Shown piece by piece: positions 8,805-19,015 of a stretch of DNA of 64,000 nt. The notes beneath the pieces are model-generated. The model had not been told where the DNA came from and ran no database searches. It was given only the letters and a program-made list of their open reading frames with translations. Made by a program: the position numbers and the translations under genes. This DNA is from Actinoplanes siamensis (GTDB lineage: Bacteria > Actinomycetota > Actinomycetes > Mycobacteriales > Micromonosporaceae). Location: assembly GCF_016862395.1 (NCBI RefSeq), contig NZ_BOMW01000036.1, positions 62,001 to 126,000 of the forward strand. The letters run 5' to 3'. Position 1 is the first letter of the stretch. Every line of letters starts with the position of its first letter.

Positions 8805-11603
8805 TCAGCCGGTGTTGCGCATACCCGCGGCGATGCCGTTGACGGTGGTCAGCAGGGCCCGCTCCAGCGCCGTCGAGTCCGACGGGCCGCGCCGGGCGCC
8901 CGGCGCCGTCGGGAGCTGGCGGCCCCCCTCGCCCAGGTCGCGGTACTGCCGGAGCAGGGCGACCTGCAGGTGGTGCAGCGGCTCCAGGTAGGTGTCCCGG
9001 ACGCCCAGCGTGCGGGACAGCTCCGGCTGGGCCGAGAGGATCTGGGTCTCGCCGGTGATGGCCAGGACCTCGCGGACGGTCAGCTCGTACTCCGCCTCGA
9101 TGGTGGCGAAGATCGGGTGCAGGTTCTCCGGTACCAGCGTCTCGACGTAGCGGCGGGCGATCGACAGGTCCGTCTTGGCCAGCATCATCGCCACGTTCGA
9201 GAGGAACGTGCGGAAGAACTGCCAGTTCTCGTGCATCTCGTCGAGGACACCGGCGAGTCCGGCCTCGCGGGCGGCGGCCAGGCCGGTGCCGACGCCGAAC
9301 CAGCCGGGAACGATCTGGCGGGTCTGGGTCCAGCCGAACACCCACGGGATGGCCCGCAGGCCGCCCAGGCCGGCGTCCGCGTTGGGGCGCTTGGCCGGGC
9401 GGGAGCCGATGTTCAGCGCGCCGAGCAACTCGGTGGGGGTGGCCGCCCAGAAGTACGCCGGCAGGTCCGGGTTCTCCACCAGGGCGCGGTACGCCTGGAA
9501 CGCCGCGTCGGACGCGGTGTCCATCGTCGAGTCCCACACCTCGAGCCGGACCGGGTCCACCGAGAGCGTGGTGTGCAGCAGCGTGGCCTGCAGCACCGCG
9601 GCGACGGTGAGTTCCAGGTTCTCCCGGGCCAGGGCGGGCACGGTGTACTTGTCGGAGATGACCTCACCCTGCTCGGTCACCTTGATGGCGCCGTCCAGCG
9701 TGCCGTAGGGCTGCGCCAGGATCGCCTCGTGGGTGGGGCCGCCACCACGGCCGACCGTGCCGCCCCGGCCGTGGAACAGCCGCAGCCGCACCCCGTGCCG
9801 CGCGGCCACGTCGCGCAGCGCCCGCTGCGCCTTGTGGATCCGCCACTGGCTGGTGGTGATCCCGGCCTCCTTGTTGGAGTCCGAGTAGCCGAGCATGACC
9901 TCCTGCAGGTCGCCGCGGCCCCGGACGATCTCCCGGTAGGCCGGCAGCGAGAGCATCTCGTCCAGCAGGTCGCCGCCGGCGTCCAGCTCGGCCGGGGTCT
10001 CCAGGAGCGGCACGATGCCGACCCGGGCCCGCCCGGTGTGGATGTCGATCAGGCCGGCCTCGCGGGCCAGCAGCGCCGCGGCGAGCACGTCGTCGACGCC
10101 GAGGGTCATCGAGATGATGTACGACTCGACGACGTCCATCCCGAACCGGTCCTGCGCCTCGCGGATCGTGTGGAACACGTCGAAGGTCTTGCGGGCCGAG
10201 TCGGTGAGCGGGGTGTCCGCACTGGACAGCGGCCGCCGGCCGGTCAGCTCGGTGGCGAGCAGCTTGGTGCGGGCGGCCCGGTCCAGGGTGGCGTAGTCGT
10301 CGACCTCGCCGACCTGCGTGTACATCTGCTGGAGCACCTCGTGGTGCTTCTCGGCGTGCTCGCGCACGTCGAGGGTGGCCAGTTGCAGGCCGAAGGCGGA
10401 GGCCTGGCGGATCGCGGTGGCCACCACGCCGACCGCGGGCAGTTGGCCGGAGTTGCGGGCCAGCGACGCGCGCATCAGCTCCAGGTCGGCGATCAGCTCG
10501 TCGCTGCCCAGGTAGTCGCGGCCGGGCACGTGCGGTGTGCCGGTCTCCAGGCGGGACCGTGTGTTCGCCAGCTTCGCCTTGATCGCCCGGACCTTGAGAC
10601 GGTACGGCTCCTCGGCGTTGACCCGGCGGAACCGCGGCGCCACCTCGGGCAGGTTGTCCAGGTCCTGGGCCAGGCTGGCGGAGAGGTCGAGGGAGACCCC
10701 GCGCAGCCGGCGGGAGACGGACAGCTCCTCGATCAGCTTGTCCATCACCTTCTCGGTGGCCTGGATGCCGTGCTCGTGCTGGATGAGCAGCACGTCGCGG
10801 GTGACGTTCGGGGTGACGAACGGGTTGCCGTCCCGGTCGCCGCCGATCCACGAGCCGAAGGTGAGCGGGCGGGACGTCGGCGCGGTCTCCACGCCCAGCC
10901 GGCGCAGCGTCTCGGCCAGGTCGTCGAGGACCTGCGGGGCGGCCTCGGCGTAGAGGTCCTTGAGGTAGTAGACCGCGTTGCGGGCCTCGTCGAGCGGGTC
11001 CGGCCGGTCCAGCCGCAGCTCGTCGGTCTGCCAGAGCAGGTCGATCAGCTCGGCGAACCGCTTGGTGGAGACCGTGGTGTCGGTGTCGCCGTAGAGCACC
11101 GCGGCGGCCGACTCGGCGTCCAGCGAGTCGGCGACCTGGCGCAGCTTGCTCAGGATGGACCGGCGGGAGGCCTCGGTCGGGTGGGCGGTGAAGACCGGGC
11201 GGACCGCGAGCCGGCGGGCGGCCGAGGCGATCTCGTCGGCCGGCACGCCCTGCTCGGCGATCCGCTTGGCGGCCTGGTCCAGCCAGCCGCCATCCTTGGC
11301 GCGGCGGCGGCGCAGGTCCCGGGCGCGGTGCACCTGCTCGGTGATGTTGGCCAGGTGGAAGTAGGTGGAGAAGGCCCGGGCCAGCTTGGTGCCGGTGGTG
11401 ATGTCCATCGCGGCGAGCCGTTCGGCGGCCGCCGGCGCGTCCTGGCGGACCAGGGCGCGGATCTCCTCGACCAGGTCGAGCAGCGGCCGGCCCTCCTGGC
11501 GGGCCAGGGTCTGCCCGAGCAACGTGCCGATGCGGCGGATGTCGGCACGTAGCGCGGCGTCGGACCCATCTGGCTCGTCGAAATGGGCGGACAGCTCAGT
11601 CAT
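8805..11603 (-). CDS. ppc: Phosphoenolpyruvate carboxylase
   Basis: Converts PEP and bicarbonate to oxaloacetate to refill the TCA cycle. The 932-aa product shows the catalytic TAHPTEASRRSI, the glycine-rich GGDRDGNPFVT, the loop FHGRGGTVGRGGGPTH, SDSNKEAG and a C-terminal MRNTG, the canonical PEPC ending. The ATG at 11603 has GGAG 7 nt upstream; the reading frame stays open to 11849 but the extension does not look like PEPC. Convergent with the pseudogene on its left and divergent from mfd on its right. Confidence 0.95.
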   Translation of the reverse strand: MTELSAHFDEPDGSDAALRADIRRIGTLLGQTLARQEGRPLLDLVEEIRALVRQDAPAAAERLAAMDITTGTKLARAFSTYFHLANITEQVHRARDLRRRRAKDGGWLDQAAKRIAEQGVPADEIASAARRLAVRPVFTAHPTEASRRSILSKLRQVADSLDAESAAAVLYGDTDTTVSTKRFAELIDLLWQTDELRLDRPDPLDEARNAVYYLKDLYAEAAPQVLDDLAETLRRLGVETAPTSRPLTFGSWIGGDRDGNPFVTPNVTRDVLLIQHEHGIQATEKVMDKLIEELSVSRRLRGVSLDLSASLAQDLDNLPEVAPRFRRVNAEEPYRLKVRAIKAKLANTRSRLETGTPHVPGRDYLGSDELIADLELMRASLARNSGQLPAVGVVATAIRQASAFGLQLATLDVREHAEKHHEVLQQMYTQVGEVDDYATLDRAARTKLLATELTGRRPLSSADTPLTDSARKTFDVFHTIREAQDRFGMDVVESYIISMTLGVDDVLAAALLAREAGLIDIHTGRARVGIVPLLETPAELDAGGDLLDEMLSLPAYREIVRGRGDLQEVMLGYSDSNKEAGITTSQWRIHKAQRALRDVAARHGVRLRLFHGRGGTVGRGGGPTHEAILAQPYGTLDGAIKVTEQGEVISDKYTVPALARENLELTVAAVLQATLLHTTLSVDPVRLEVWDSTMDTASDAAFQAYRALVENPDLPAYFWAATPTELLGALNIGSRPAKRPNADAGLGGLRAIPWVFGWTQTRQIVPGWFGVGTGLAAAREAGLAGVLDEMHENWQFFRTFLSNVAMMLAKTDLSIARRYVETLVPENLHPIFATIEAEYELTVREVLAITGETQILSAQPELSRTLGVRDTYLEPLHHLQVALLRQYRDLGEGGRQLPTAPGARRGPSDSTALERALLTTVNGIAAGMRNTG

Positions 11604-12004
11604 CGGGGCGCTCCTTCGCTCGGATGGCTCCAGGACGGCGCTGTCCCGACTTCGCCGATCGTATCGGCGTACCCCGCCGAGGGGGCGAATTGAGTCAAGA
11701 GTCTCACGATCGTTCAGCCGGCTCGCGCTCAACACCTGGCCAAGGCCAGGGCGGAGCAGGGCGAGGACCGCGACGACCAGGCGTACGGCGGTGAGCGGTC
11801 CCCAGCGGCGCCACCGCCCGCCGGTGTGTACATACAGGTGCCGGGCCACGGGAAACCCTTCAGCAGCGCATTGCCCACACGCCGGACATGTTGTCCGATA
11901 AGACGCGCGTCGTCGGGAGCGTCGCCGGGCCGGACTAAGCTGTTCCGCACACCCCGTGTTTTCCGCGCCCGGGGTTGTTCGCCGTGCCCTCAGGGGGTCC
12001 TCGC
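11604..12004. other. Divergent promoter region of ppc and mfd (401 bp)
   Basis: No convincing gene. The ppc frame remains open into this region without typical coding character. An inverted repeat CGGACA-TGT-TGTCCG lies at 11883-11897, and TAAGCT at 11936-11941 is a plausible -10 box for mfd, giving an mfd leader of about 57 nt. Confidence 0.4.
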
Positions 12005-15000
12005 ATGCAACTCGCCGGTCTGATCCCGGCCGCCCTGCGCGACCGTGGCCTCGCCCGGGCCCGTGACCTGGCCCGCAAGGGATTCGTCGACTCCGACTCG
12101 ATGGATCTCACCGCGCCGGTGTCGCTGCGCCCGTTCGTGGTGGCCGCGGTGGCCGGCCCGGCCGACGCCGGCGGCGCCCAGCGCCCGGTTCTCGCGGTCA
12201 CCGCCACCTCCCGGGAGGCCGACGACCTGGCCGACGCGCTCGGCTGCCTGATCGCGCCGGACCGGGTCGCGGTCTACCCGTCCTGGGAGACGCTGCCGCA
12301 CGAGCGGCTGTCACCGCGCTCCGACACGGTCGGCCGGCGCCTGGCCGTGCTGCGCCGCCTGGCCCACCCCGGCGGGCAGCCGCTGCAGGTGGTCGTGGCG
12401 CCGGTGCGGTCGCTGCTGCAGCCGCAGCTCAAGGGCCTCGGTGACCTGGAGCCGGTGGAGCTGGTGACCGGCCGGGAGGCCGAACTGGAGACGGTCGCCC
12501 GGCGGCTCTCCGACATGGCGTACGCGCGTGTCGACCTGGTCACCAAGCGCGGCGAGTTCGCGGTGCGCGGCGGCATCCTGGACGTGTTCCCGCCCACCGA
12601 CGAGCACCCCTCCCGAGTCGAGTTCTGGGGCGACGAGGTGGAGGAGATCCGCACCTTCGCGGTCGCCGACCAGCGGACGATCGAGCCGGTGGAGCGTCTG
12701 TGGGCGCCGCCGTGCCGGGAGTTGCTGCTGACCCCGGCGGTGCGGGCCCGGGCGGCCGAGCTGGCCGGGCGGCACCCCGAGCTGGCCGAGATCCTGGACA
12801 AGCTGGCCGAGGGCATCCCGGTGGAGGGCATGGAGTCGCTGGCCCCGGCGCTGCTGGACGGCACCGGCAGCATGGAGCTGCTGCTGGACTGCATGCCGGC
12901 CGGGACCCACGTGCTGCTCTGCGACCCGGAACGGATCCGGACCCGGGCGCACGATCTCACCCGTACCTCTGACGAGTTCCGGGAGGCGTCCTGGGCCGCG
13001 GCCGCCGTCGGCGGCCAGGCGCCGATCGACGTCGGCGCCGTCGCCTTCCGCGGCCTGGCGGACGTCCGGGCGCACGCCGCGGCCCTGAAGCAGCCATGGT
13101 GGACGGTTTCGCCGTTCGGCCTGGCGGTCCCGGAGCAGGAGGCGGCGCCGCCCTGGGAGGACGCGCCGGCGGTCGAGGTGTCGCCGGACACCGGCGACGC
13201 CGTCGCCCTGGCCGCCCAGCCGGTCCCGCTCTATCACGGGGACACCGCCAAGCTGGCCGGCGACCTGTCCGAGTGGGCCGCCGCCGGCTGGGCGATCGCG
13301 CTGGTCTTCGAGGGCAAGGGAACCGCGCAGCGGGCCACCGAGCTGCTCCGCGACGCCGGCCTCGGCGTCACCCCGGTGGACTCGATCGCCACGCCCATCG
13401 CCGACGGCCAGCTGCTGGTCACCTGCGGCGGGCTGAACCACGGCTTCGTCGACGAGGCGTCGCGGCTCGCGGTGATCACCGGGAACGACATCTCCGGCGG
13501 GCGCGGCGCGTCCACGAAGGACATGCGCAAGATGCCGGCCCGGCGGCGCAACACGATCGACCCGCTGGAGCTCAAGACCGGCGACTTCGTGGTGCACGAG
13601 CAGCACGGCATCGGTCGCTACGTCGAGCTGGTGCAGCGCACGGTCAACGGCGCGGACCGGGAGTACCTGGTGATCGAGTACGCCGCGTCCAAGCGCGGCC
13701 AGCCCGGCGACCGGCTCTACGTCCCCACCGACCAGCTCGACCAGCTCTCCCGCTACGTCGGCGGCGAGTCGCCCACGCTGCACAAGATGGGCGGCGCCGA
13801 CTGGCAGAAGAGCAAGGCCCGCGCCAAGAAGGCGGTCAAGGAGATCGCCGCCCAGCTGATCCAGCTGTACGCGGCTCGCCAGGCCTCCAAGGGTCACTCG
13901 TTCGGGCCGGACACGCCGTGGCAGCGCGAACTGGAGGACGCCTTCCCGTACACCGAGACGCCCGACCAGCTGGCCGCCATCCACGAGGTCAAGCACGACA
14001 TGGAACTGCAGACCCCGATGGACAGGCTGATCTGCGGCGACGTCGGGTACGGCAAGACCGAGATCGCGGTGCGCGCGGCGTTCAAGGCGGTGCAGGACGG
14101 CAAGCAGGTGGCCGTGCTGGTGCCCACCACGCTGCTCGCCCAGCAGCACTTCAACACGTTCACCGAGCGGATGAGCCAGTTCCCGGTGCAGATCCGGCAG
14201 CTGTCCCGGTTCCAGACCCCGAAGGAGGCCGCGCTCGCGCTGGAACAGGCCGCCGACGGCACCGCGGACATCGTGATCGGCACGCACCGGCTGCTCGCCA
14301 AGTCCACCCGGTTCAAGAACCTGGGCCTGATCATCGTGGACGAGGAGCAGCGGTTCGGCGTCGAGCACAAGGAGCAGCTCAAGGCGCTGCGCGCGTCGGT
14401 GGACGTGCTGACCATGTCGGCCACGCCGATCCCGCGGACGCTGGAGATGGCGATCACCGGCATCCGGGAGATGTCGACGATCGCGACCCCTCCGGAGGAG
14501 CGGCACCCGGTGCTGACGTACGTCGGCGCCTACGACGACAAGCAGGTCGCCGCCGCCATCCACCGCGAGTTGCTCCGTGACGGCCAGGTCTTCTACCTGC
14601 ACAACCGGGTGGAGTCGATCGACCGGGCGGCCCGCAAGCTGCGCGAGCTCGTGCCCGAGGCCCGGGTCGCGGTGGCGCACGGCCAGATGAGCGAGGAACA
14701 GCTGGAGAAGGTGATGGTCGGCTTCTGGGAGAAGGAGTTCGACGTCCTGGTCTGCACCACGATCGTGGAGTCCGGCATCGACATCCCGAACGCCAACACG
14801 CTGATCCTGGAGCGTGCCGACCTGCTCGGCCTGGCCCAGCTGCACCAGATCCGCGGCCGGGTGGGTCGGGGCCGGGAGCGGGCGTACGCGTACTTCCTCT
14901 ACCCCCGGGAGAAGCCGCTCACCGAGAACGCCCACGAGCGGCTGGCCACCATCGCCCAGCACACCGAGCTCGGCGCCGGCATGTACGTGGCGATGAAGGA

Positions 15001-15613
15001 CCTGGAGATCCGCGGCGCGGGCAACCTGCTCGGCGGCGAGCAGTCCGGCCACATCGAGGGCGTCGGCTTCGACCTGTACGTGCGGATGGTCGGCGAGGCG
15101 GTCAGCGCGTTCAAGGGCGACCGGCCCGAGGAGGAGCCCGAGGTCAAGATCGACCTGCCGGTGGACGCGCACCTGCCCACCGACTACATCGCTGTCGAGC
15201 GGCTGCGGCTGGAGATGTACCGCAAGCTCGCCGAAGCCCGCGACGACACCCGGCTGGCGGAGGTCGTCGCGGAGATGACCGACCGGTACGGCGAGCCGCC
15301 GGCCCCGGTGGTCAACCTGATAGCGGTGGCCCGTTTCCGCCAGCTGGCCCGCGCCTACGGGCTGACCGACGTGTCGATGCAGGGCAAGCACATCCGGTTC
15401 TCCCCGCTGGCGCTGATGGACTCCAAGCAGATGCGGCTCAAGCGCTACCACCCGGACTCGGTCTACAAGGCGGCCAACGAGCAGGTCAGCGTCCCCCGCC
15501 CGAGCACCCGCCGGGTGGGCGGCGAGCCGCTGCGCGACCAGGAGCTGCTGCAGTGGTGCGGCCAGCTGCTCAAGGACGTGCTGGGTGACGCGCCGGTCGC
15601 GGCCCGGGTGTGA
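12005..15613 (+). CDS. mfd: Transcription-repair coupling factor
   Basis: Removes stalled RNA polymerase at DNA lesions and recruits UvrA. The 1202-aa protein has the UvrB-like N-terminal module, the RNA-polymerase-interacting domain (GDFVVHEQHGIGRY near residue 520), helicase motif I GDVGYGKTE, motif II VDEEQRFG, motif III MSATPIPRT, motif VI QIRGRVGRG and the C-terminal TRCF domain. The start is the ATG at 12005, preceded by AGGGGG at 7 nt; a TTG 30 nt upstream is less likely. The order mfd-lipoprotein-mazG-eno agrees with what I recall from mycobacteria. Confidence 0.96.
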   Translation: MQLAGLIPAALRDRGLARARDLARKGFVDSDSMDLTAPVSLRPFVVAAVAGPADAGGAQRPVLAVTATSREADDLADALGCLIAPDRVAVYPSWETLPHERLSPRSDTVGRRLAVLRRLAHPGGQPLQVVVAPVRSLLQPQLKGLGDLEPVELVTGREAELETVARRLSDMAYARVDLVTKRGEFAVRGGILDVFPPTDEHPSRVEFWGDEVEEIRTFAVADQRTIEPVERLWAPPCRELLLTPAVRARAAELAGRHPELAEILDKLAEGIPVEGMESLAPALLDGTGSMELLLDCMPAGTHVLLCDPERIRTRAHDLTRTSDEFREASWAAAAVGGQAPIDVGAVAFRGLADVRAHAAALKQPWWTVSPFGLAVPEQEAAPPWEDAPAVEVSPDTGDAVALAAQPVPLYHGDTAKLAGDLSEWAAAGWAIALVFEGKGTAQRATELLRDAGLGVTPVDSIATPIADGQLLVTCGGLNHGFVDEASRLAVITGNDISGGRGASTKDMRKMPARRRNTIDPLELKTGDFVVHEQHGIGRYVELVQRTVNGADREYLVIEYAASKRGQPGDRLYVPTDQLDQLSRYVGGESPTLHKMGGADWQKSKARAKKAVKEIAAQLIQLYAARQASKGHSFGPDTPWQRELEDAFPYTETPDQLAAIHEVKHDMELQTPMDRLICGDVGYGKTEIAVRAAFKAVQDGKQVAVLVPTTLLAQQHFNTFTERMSQFPVQIRQLSRFQTPKEAALALEQAADGTADIVIGTHRLLAKSTRFKNLGLIIVDEEQRFGVEHKEQLKALRASVDVLTMSATPIPRTLEMAITGIREMSTIATPPEERHPVLTYVGAYDDKQVAAAIHRELLRDGQVFYLHNRVESIDRAARKLRELVPEARVAVAHGQMSEEQLEKVMVGFWEKEFDVLVCTTIVESGIDIPNANTLILERADLLGLAQLHQIRGRVGRGRERAYAYFLYPREKPLTENAHERLATIAQHTELGAGMYVAMKDLEIRGAGNLLGGEQSGHIEGVGFDLYVRMVGEAVSAFKGDRPEEEPEVKIDLPVDAHLPTDYIAVERLRLEMYRKLAEARDDTRLAEVVAEMTDRYGEPPAPVVNLIAVARFRQLARAYGLTDVSMQGKHIRFSPLALMDSKQMRLKRYHPDSVYKAANEQVSVPRPSTRRVGGEPLRDQELLQWCGQLLKDVLGDAPVAARV

Positions 15614-15645
15614 CGGATCACATTTCGCGTGAGAGGGTGTTGACC

Positions 15646-16362
15646 ATGCAGCGTAACCGCCGACTCGCATCCATGGCCGTCGTCGCGTCCCTCGCGCTTG
15701 CCGGTCTGTCCGCCTGCCGATCGGAGCCCGCCGTGGCCGCCTACATCGGTGATCGCCAGATCTCCGAGAAGCGGGTGCAGGAGGTCCTCGACGACGCCCG
15801 CGACGCGCTGGCCGGCACCGCGAACGCGGCAATGCCGATCAGCCGCCGCGACGTGGTCAACGTCCTGGTCAGCAAGGACCTGATCGACCGGGTCGCGGCC
15901 CGGCACCACGTCACGCTCCCGGCCGACCTGTCCTACGACCAGTTCGCGAGCCTGGTCCGGCTGCCCGCCACAACCGAGTACGTGCGCCTCTTCGCGCAGT
16001 ACAACGCCCTGCAGTACCAGGTGGAGCAGTCGATCACCAACGGGCCGGCGCTCACCGAGGCCGATCTGAAGGACGTCTTCCAGCGGCTCAACGACAACAA
16101 GGCGCTCCAGCCGGGCACCAGCTTCGAGTCGTTCGCCGGCACCGTGCCGGCCGACGCCATGAAGCAGCTGCAGGCCGCGGTGGCGCTGCGCAACGAGGTG
16201 CACGAGGTGGCCGCCCCGCTGGACGTCACGATCAATCCCCGGTACCAGCCGCTGGAGCTGGGCGTCTACGGCGTGCAGAACCAGCAGACCAACGCCATCT
16301 ACCAGCTCGTCGCCGCCCGGCTCGGGGACGACGCGGCCGTACCGGTCTCCGACGTCTCTTGA
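15646..16362 (+). CDS. Lipoprotein with a SurA-N-like domain
   Basis: A 238-aa secreted lipoprotein. The signal peptide (MQRNRRLASMAVVASLALAG) ends in a lipobox LSAC with Cys at residue 24. The sequence then reads AAYIGDRQISEKRVQEVLDD, the start of a SurA N-terminal-like chaperone domain; no PPIase domain follows. RBS GAGAGGG lies 8 nt before the ATG. Its stop overlaps the start of mazG (TTGA). It occupies the position of mycobacterial lpqU but I see no clear homology with it. Confidence 0.75.
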   Translation: MQRNRRLASMAVVASLALAGLSACRSEPAVAAYIGDRQISEKRVQEVLDDARDALAGTANAAMPISRRDVVNVLVSKDLIDRVAARHHVTLPADLSYDQFASLVRLPATTEYVRLFAQYNALQYQVEQSITNGPALTEADLKDVFQRLNDNKALQPGTSFESFAGTVPADAMKQLQAAVALRNEVHEVAAPLDVTINPRYQPLELGVYGVQNQQTNAIYQLVAARLGDDAAVPVSDVS

Positions 16363-17318
16363 GCACCCGGATCGTTCTGCTGGTCACCTCGCCGCGGCTG
16401 CCGGCGGGGCTGCTCACCGCGGAGGCCTGGGACACCGTCCGATCCGGACCGGTCTTCGCCGCCGCGGACTCCGCGCAGGCGGCGGCGCTGCGCGCGGCCG
16501 GGGTGCCGGTGACCGTGCTGGACACCGACGCGCAGGGCCTGCTCGACGCGGTCGGGGACGCGCCGCTCGCGGTCTGGCTGGCCGGGCCGCACGGCGACCA
16601 GCCGTTCGCCCGGCAGCTCGGGCTGCGGCTGGCCCGCGAGCCGGGGCTGGCCGAGCTGGAGCTGATGTACGGCTCCTGGGATCCGCCGGGCGCCCGGCTG
16701 CTGGACGCGGTGGCGGTGCTGGACCGGCTGGTCTCGCCCGGGGGCGACCCGTGGAAGCGGGCGCAGAGCCACCGGACGCTGGCGCCGTACCTGCTCGAGG
16801 AGAGCTACGAGGCGTACGACGCGATCGAGCGGGACGATCTGGACGAGCTCCGCGAGGAGCTGGGCGACGTGCTGCTGCAGGTGGTGCTGCACGCCCGGCT
16901 CGCCGAGGAGCTGCCGGACGGCCGGGCGTGGAACGTCGACGACGTGGCCGGGATCCTGGTGGAGAAGATGGTGCGGCGCAATCCGCACGTCTTCGCCGGC
17001 GAGCAGGTCCAGGACATCGAGGAGATCACCGCCAACTGGGAGCGGATCAAGCGCGAGGAGAAGTCGCGGGAGTCCGTCCTGGACGGTGTGGCGCTGAGCC
17101 AGCCGGCGCTCGCGCTGACCGCGAAGATCCTGCACCGGGCCGCGCGAGGCGGGGTGGACGTGCCCCTGCCGGCCGGTGACGATCTGGGCCCGGCGCTGCT
17201 GCGGGTGGTCGCGCAGGCCCGCGAGGCCGGCCTCGATCCCGAGGCCGAGCTGCGACAGGCGACCCTGGCGTACGCCGAGGCGGTGCGAGCGGCGGAAAAA
17301 GGCGGGACCGGCGAGTAG
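16359..17318 (+). CDS. mazG: Nucleoside triphosphate pyrophosphohydrolase MazG
   Basis: Hydrolyses (d)NTPs, including damaged ones, to NMP and PPi in the cytoplasm. It is 319 aa with an N-terminal extension of about 120 residues, as in mycobacterial MazG. The MazG core carries the metal-binding pattern LLEESYEAYDAI ... ELREELGDVLLQVV and continues with KMVRRNPHVF and NWERIKREEK. The TTG start overlaps the stop of the lipoprotein gene, which implies coupled translation. Confidence 0.9.
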   Translation: MSTRIVLLVTSPRLPAGLLTAEAWDTVRSGPVFAAADSAQAAALRAAGVPVTVLDTDAQGLLDAVGDAPLAVWLAGPHGDQPFARQLGLRLAREPGLAELELMYGSWDPPGARLLDAVAVLDRLVSPGGDPWKRAQSHRTLAPYLLEESYEAYDAIERDDLDELREELGDVLLQVVLHARLAEELPDGRAWNVDDVAGILVEKMVRRNPHVFAGEQVQDIEEITANWERIKREEKSRESVLDGVALSQPALALTAKILHRAARGGVDVPLPAGDDLGPALLRVVAQAREAGLDPEAELRQATLAYAEAVRAAEKGGTGE

Positions 17319-17327
17319 TTTTCTGGC

Positions 17328-18944
17328 ATGCCCGAGTTCGTACCGCTCGCCGAACGCATTGCCGACGCTCTGCTGGAGAGCGACCCCGTGACGGCCCTCT
17401 ACGCGGGGGACCACCGCTTCGACGACCGCCTGCCCGACCACTCCGCCACCGCGGTCGGGGGCCGGGTGGCCATGCTCCGCGACGCCGCCGACGCGCTCAG
17501 CGGCGTCGACGCCGACGCCCTGGACCCGGAGGACCAGGTCGACCACGCCATCCTCACCGCCCAGGTGGAGCGCGGGCTGTTCGAGCTGACCGAGATCCGG
17601 GAGTTCGAGTGGAACCCGCTGGAGCACAATCCCGGCCCGCTGTTGCACGGGCTGCTGTCCCGGCCGTTCGCGCCGGCCGCCGAGCGGCTGGAGAGCCTGC
17701 GCGGCCGGCTCGCCGCGCTGCCGGACGCGCTGGCCACCGCCCGGACCGTGCTGCGCGACGTGCCGCGGGTGCACGCCGAGACCGCGGCCGGCCAGTTCGC
17801 CGGCACGGCCGGGCTGATCCGCGACGAGCTGCCGGTCCTGCTGGCCCAGGAGCCGGGCCTGAGCGGCGTCGTGGAGCCGGCCGCCCGGGCCGCGCTGGCC
17901 GCGCTCGGCGAGTTCGACGGCTGGCTGCGCGGCCTGCTGGACAGCGGTGAGCCGGGGCGGGACCCGCGGCTGGGCCGCAGGCTGTGGGAAGCGCGGCTCT
18001 GGCACACGCTGGACACCGAGCTCTCCGCGGCCGAGGTGCTGTCCCGGGCCCGGGCGACCGTCGACCGGGTGACCGACGAGCTGCGCACGCTCGCGGCCGA
18101 GCTGGTGGGTGGCCCGGCCGGGGGCGACACCGTGCGCCGCGCCCTGGACACCATCGCCGGGCGGCACCCGGACAACACCACGATCGTCGGCCTGGCCAAG
18201 GTCACCATGGACGAGGCGACCGCGTTCGTCCGTGAGCACGACGTCGTGTCGCTGGTGGACGATCCGTGCGTGATCGAGGAGATGCCGGAGTTCGCGCGGG
18301 GCGTCGCGGTGGCCTACTGCGACCCGCCCGGGCCGCTGGAGACCGCTGACGTGCCGACGTTCTACTGCATCGCGCCGGCGCCGTCCGGCTGGCCGGCCGA
18401 GCGGGTCCGCAGCTTCTACCGCGAGTACAACGACGAGATGATCCGGAACCTGACCGTGCACGAGGCGATGCCCGGGCACTTCCTGCAGCTGGCGCACGCC
18501 CGCCGGTTCCGGGGCAGCAGCCGGGCGCGGGCGATCGGCTGGTCGGGGCCGTTCGTCGAGGGCTGGGCGGTCTACGCCGAGGAGATGATGACCGGGCTCG
18601 GGTTCGGCGGGCTCCCGGTGAAGCTGCAGCAGCTCAAGATGCAGCTGCGGATGAGCCTCAACGCGATCGTCGACCAGCTGGTGCACTGCGAGGCGCTGCC
18701 GGAGTCCGAGGCGATGGAGCTGATGACCGGGCGCGGCTTCCAGGAGGAGGGCGAGGCGGCCGGCAAGTGGCGGCGGGCGCTGCTCACCTCGACCCAGCTG
18801 TCCACGTACTTCGTCGGCTACACCGAGGTGGCGGCGCTGGCCGCGCTGCGCCCGTTCGGCGCCACCCCCAAGGCCTGGCACGACGCCATGCTGGCGCACG
18901 GCTCCCCGCCGCCGCGTCACCTGCGGGCCCTGCTCGGGGTCTGA
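17328..18944 (+). CDS. DUF885 family putative metallopeptidase
   Basis: A 538-aa protein without a signal peptide. The family signature is TVHEAMPGHFLQL near residue 380, a His-Glu-containing putative zinc site, followed by EGWAVYAEEMM. Function is not settled for the family; a carboxypeptidase-like role is assumed. A -10-like TAGTTT (17316-17321), partly formed by the mazG stop, ends 6 nt before the ATG, and no RBS is visible, so it may have its own leaderless transcript besides read-through from mazG. Confidence 0.85.
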   Translation: MPEFVPLAERIADALLESDPVTALYAGDHRFDDRLPDHSATAVGGRVAMLRDAADALSGVDADALDPEDQVDHAILTAQVERGLFELTEIREFEWNPLEHNPGPLLHGLLSRPFAPAAERLESLRGRLAALPDALATARTVLRDVPRVHAETAAGQFAGTAGLIRDELPVLLAQEPGLSGVVEPAARAALAALGEFDGWLRGLLDSGEPGRDPRLGRRLWEARLWHTLDTELSAAEVLSRARATVDRVTDELRTLAAELVGGPAGGDTVRRALDTIAGRHPDNTTIVGLAKVTMDEATAFVREHDVVSLVDDPCVIEEMPEFARGVAVAYCDPPGPLETADVPTFYCIAPAPSGWPAERVRSFYREYNDEMIRNLTVHEAMPGHFLQLAHARRFRGSSRARAIGWSGPFVEGWAVYAEEMMTGLGFGGLPVKLQQLKMQLRMSLNAIVDQLVHCEALPESEAMELMTGRGFQEEGEAAGKWRRALLTSTQLSTYFVGYTEVAALAALRPFGATPKAWHDAMLAHGSPPPRHLRALLGV

Positions 18945-18958
18945 CCCATTCACGAAAT

Positions 18959-18992
18959 GGAATCCGCCGATGCATTCGCGCCGGCGGATTCC
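18959..18992. terminator. Bidirectional terminator between DUF885 and PilZ genes
   Basis: A perfect 11-bp inverted repeat (GGAATCCGCCG / CGGCGGATTCC) with a 12-nt loop lies between two convergent genes. AT-rich sequence follows on the right. Confidence 0.65.
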
Positions 18993-19015
18993 GCAATTGT
19001 TCCCCGAATGTTTGT

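Noticed and set aside
8562-11552. 996-aa open frame opposite ppc
   Set aside because: Shadow of ppc on the other strand, with shadow-like Val/Gln/Arg/Gly composition.
11604-11849. N-terminal extension of ppc
   Set aside because: The frame is open, but PEPC begins near MTELSAHF, where a good RBS is found; the extension has no PEPC similarity.
12311-15832. 1173-aa open frame opposite mfd
   Set aside because: Shadow of mfd; no domain, low-complexity composition.
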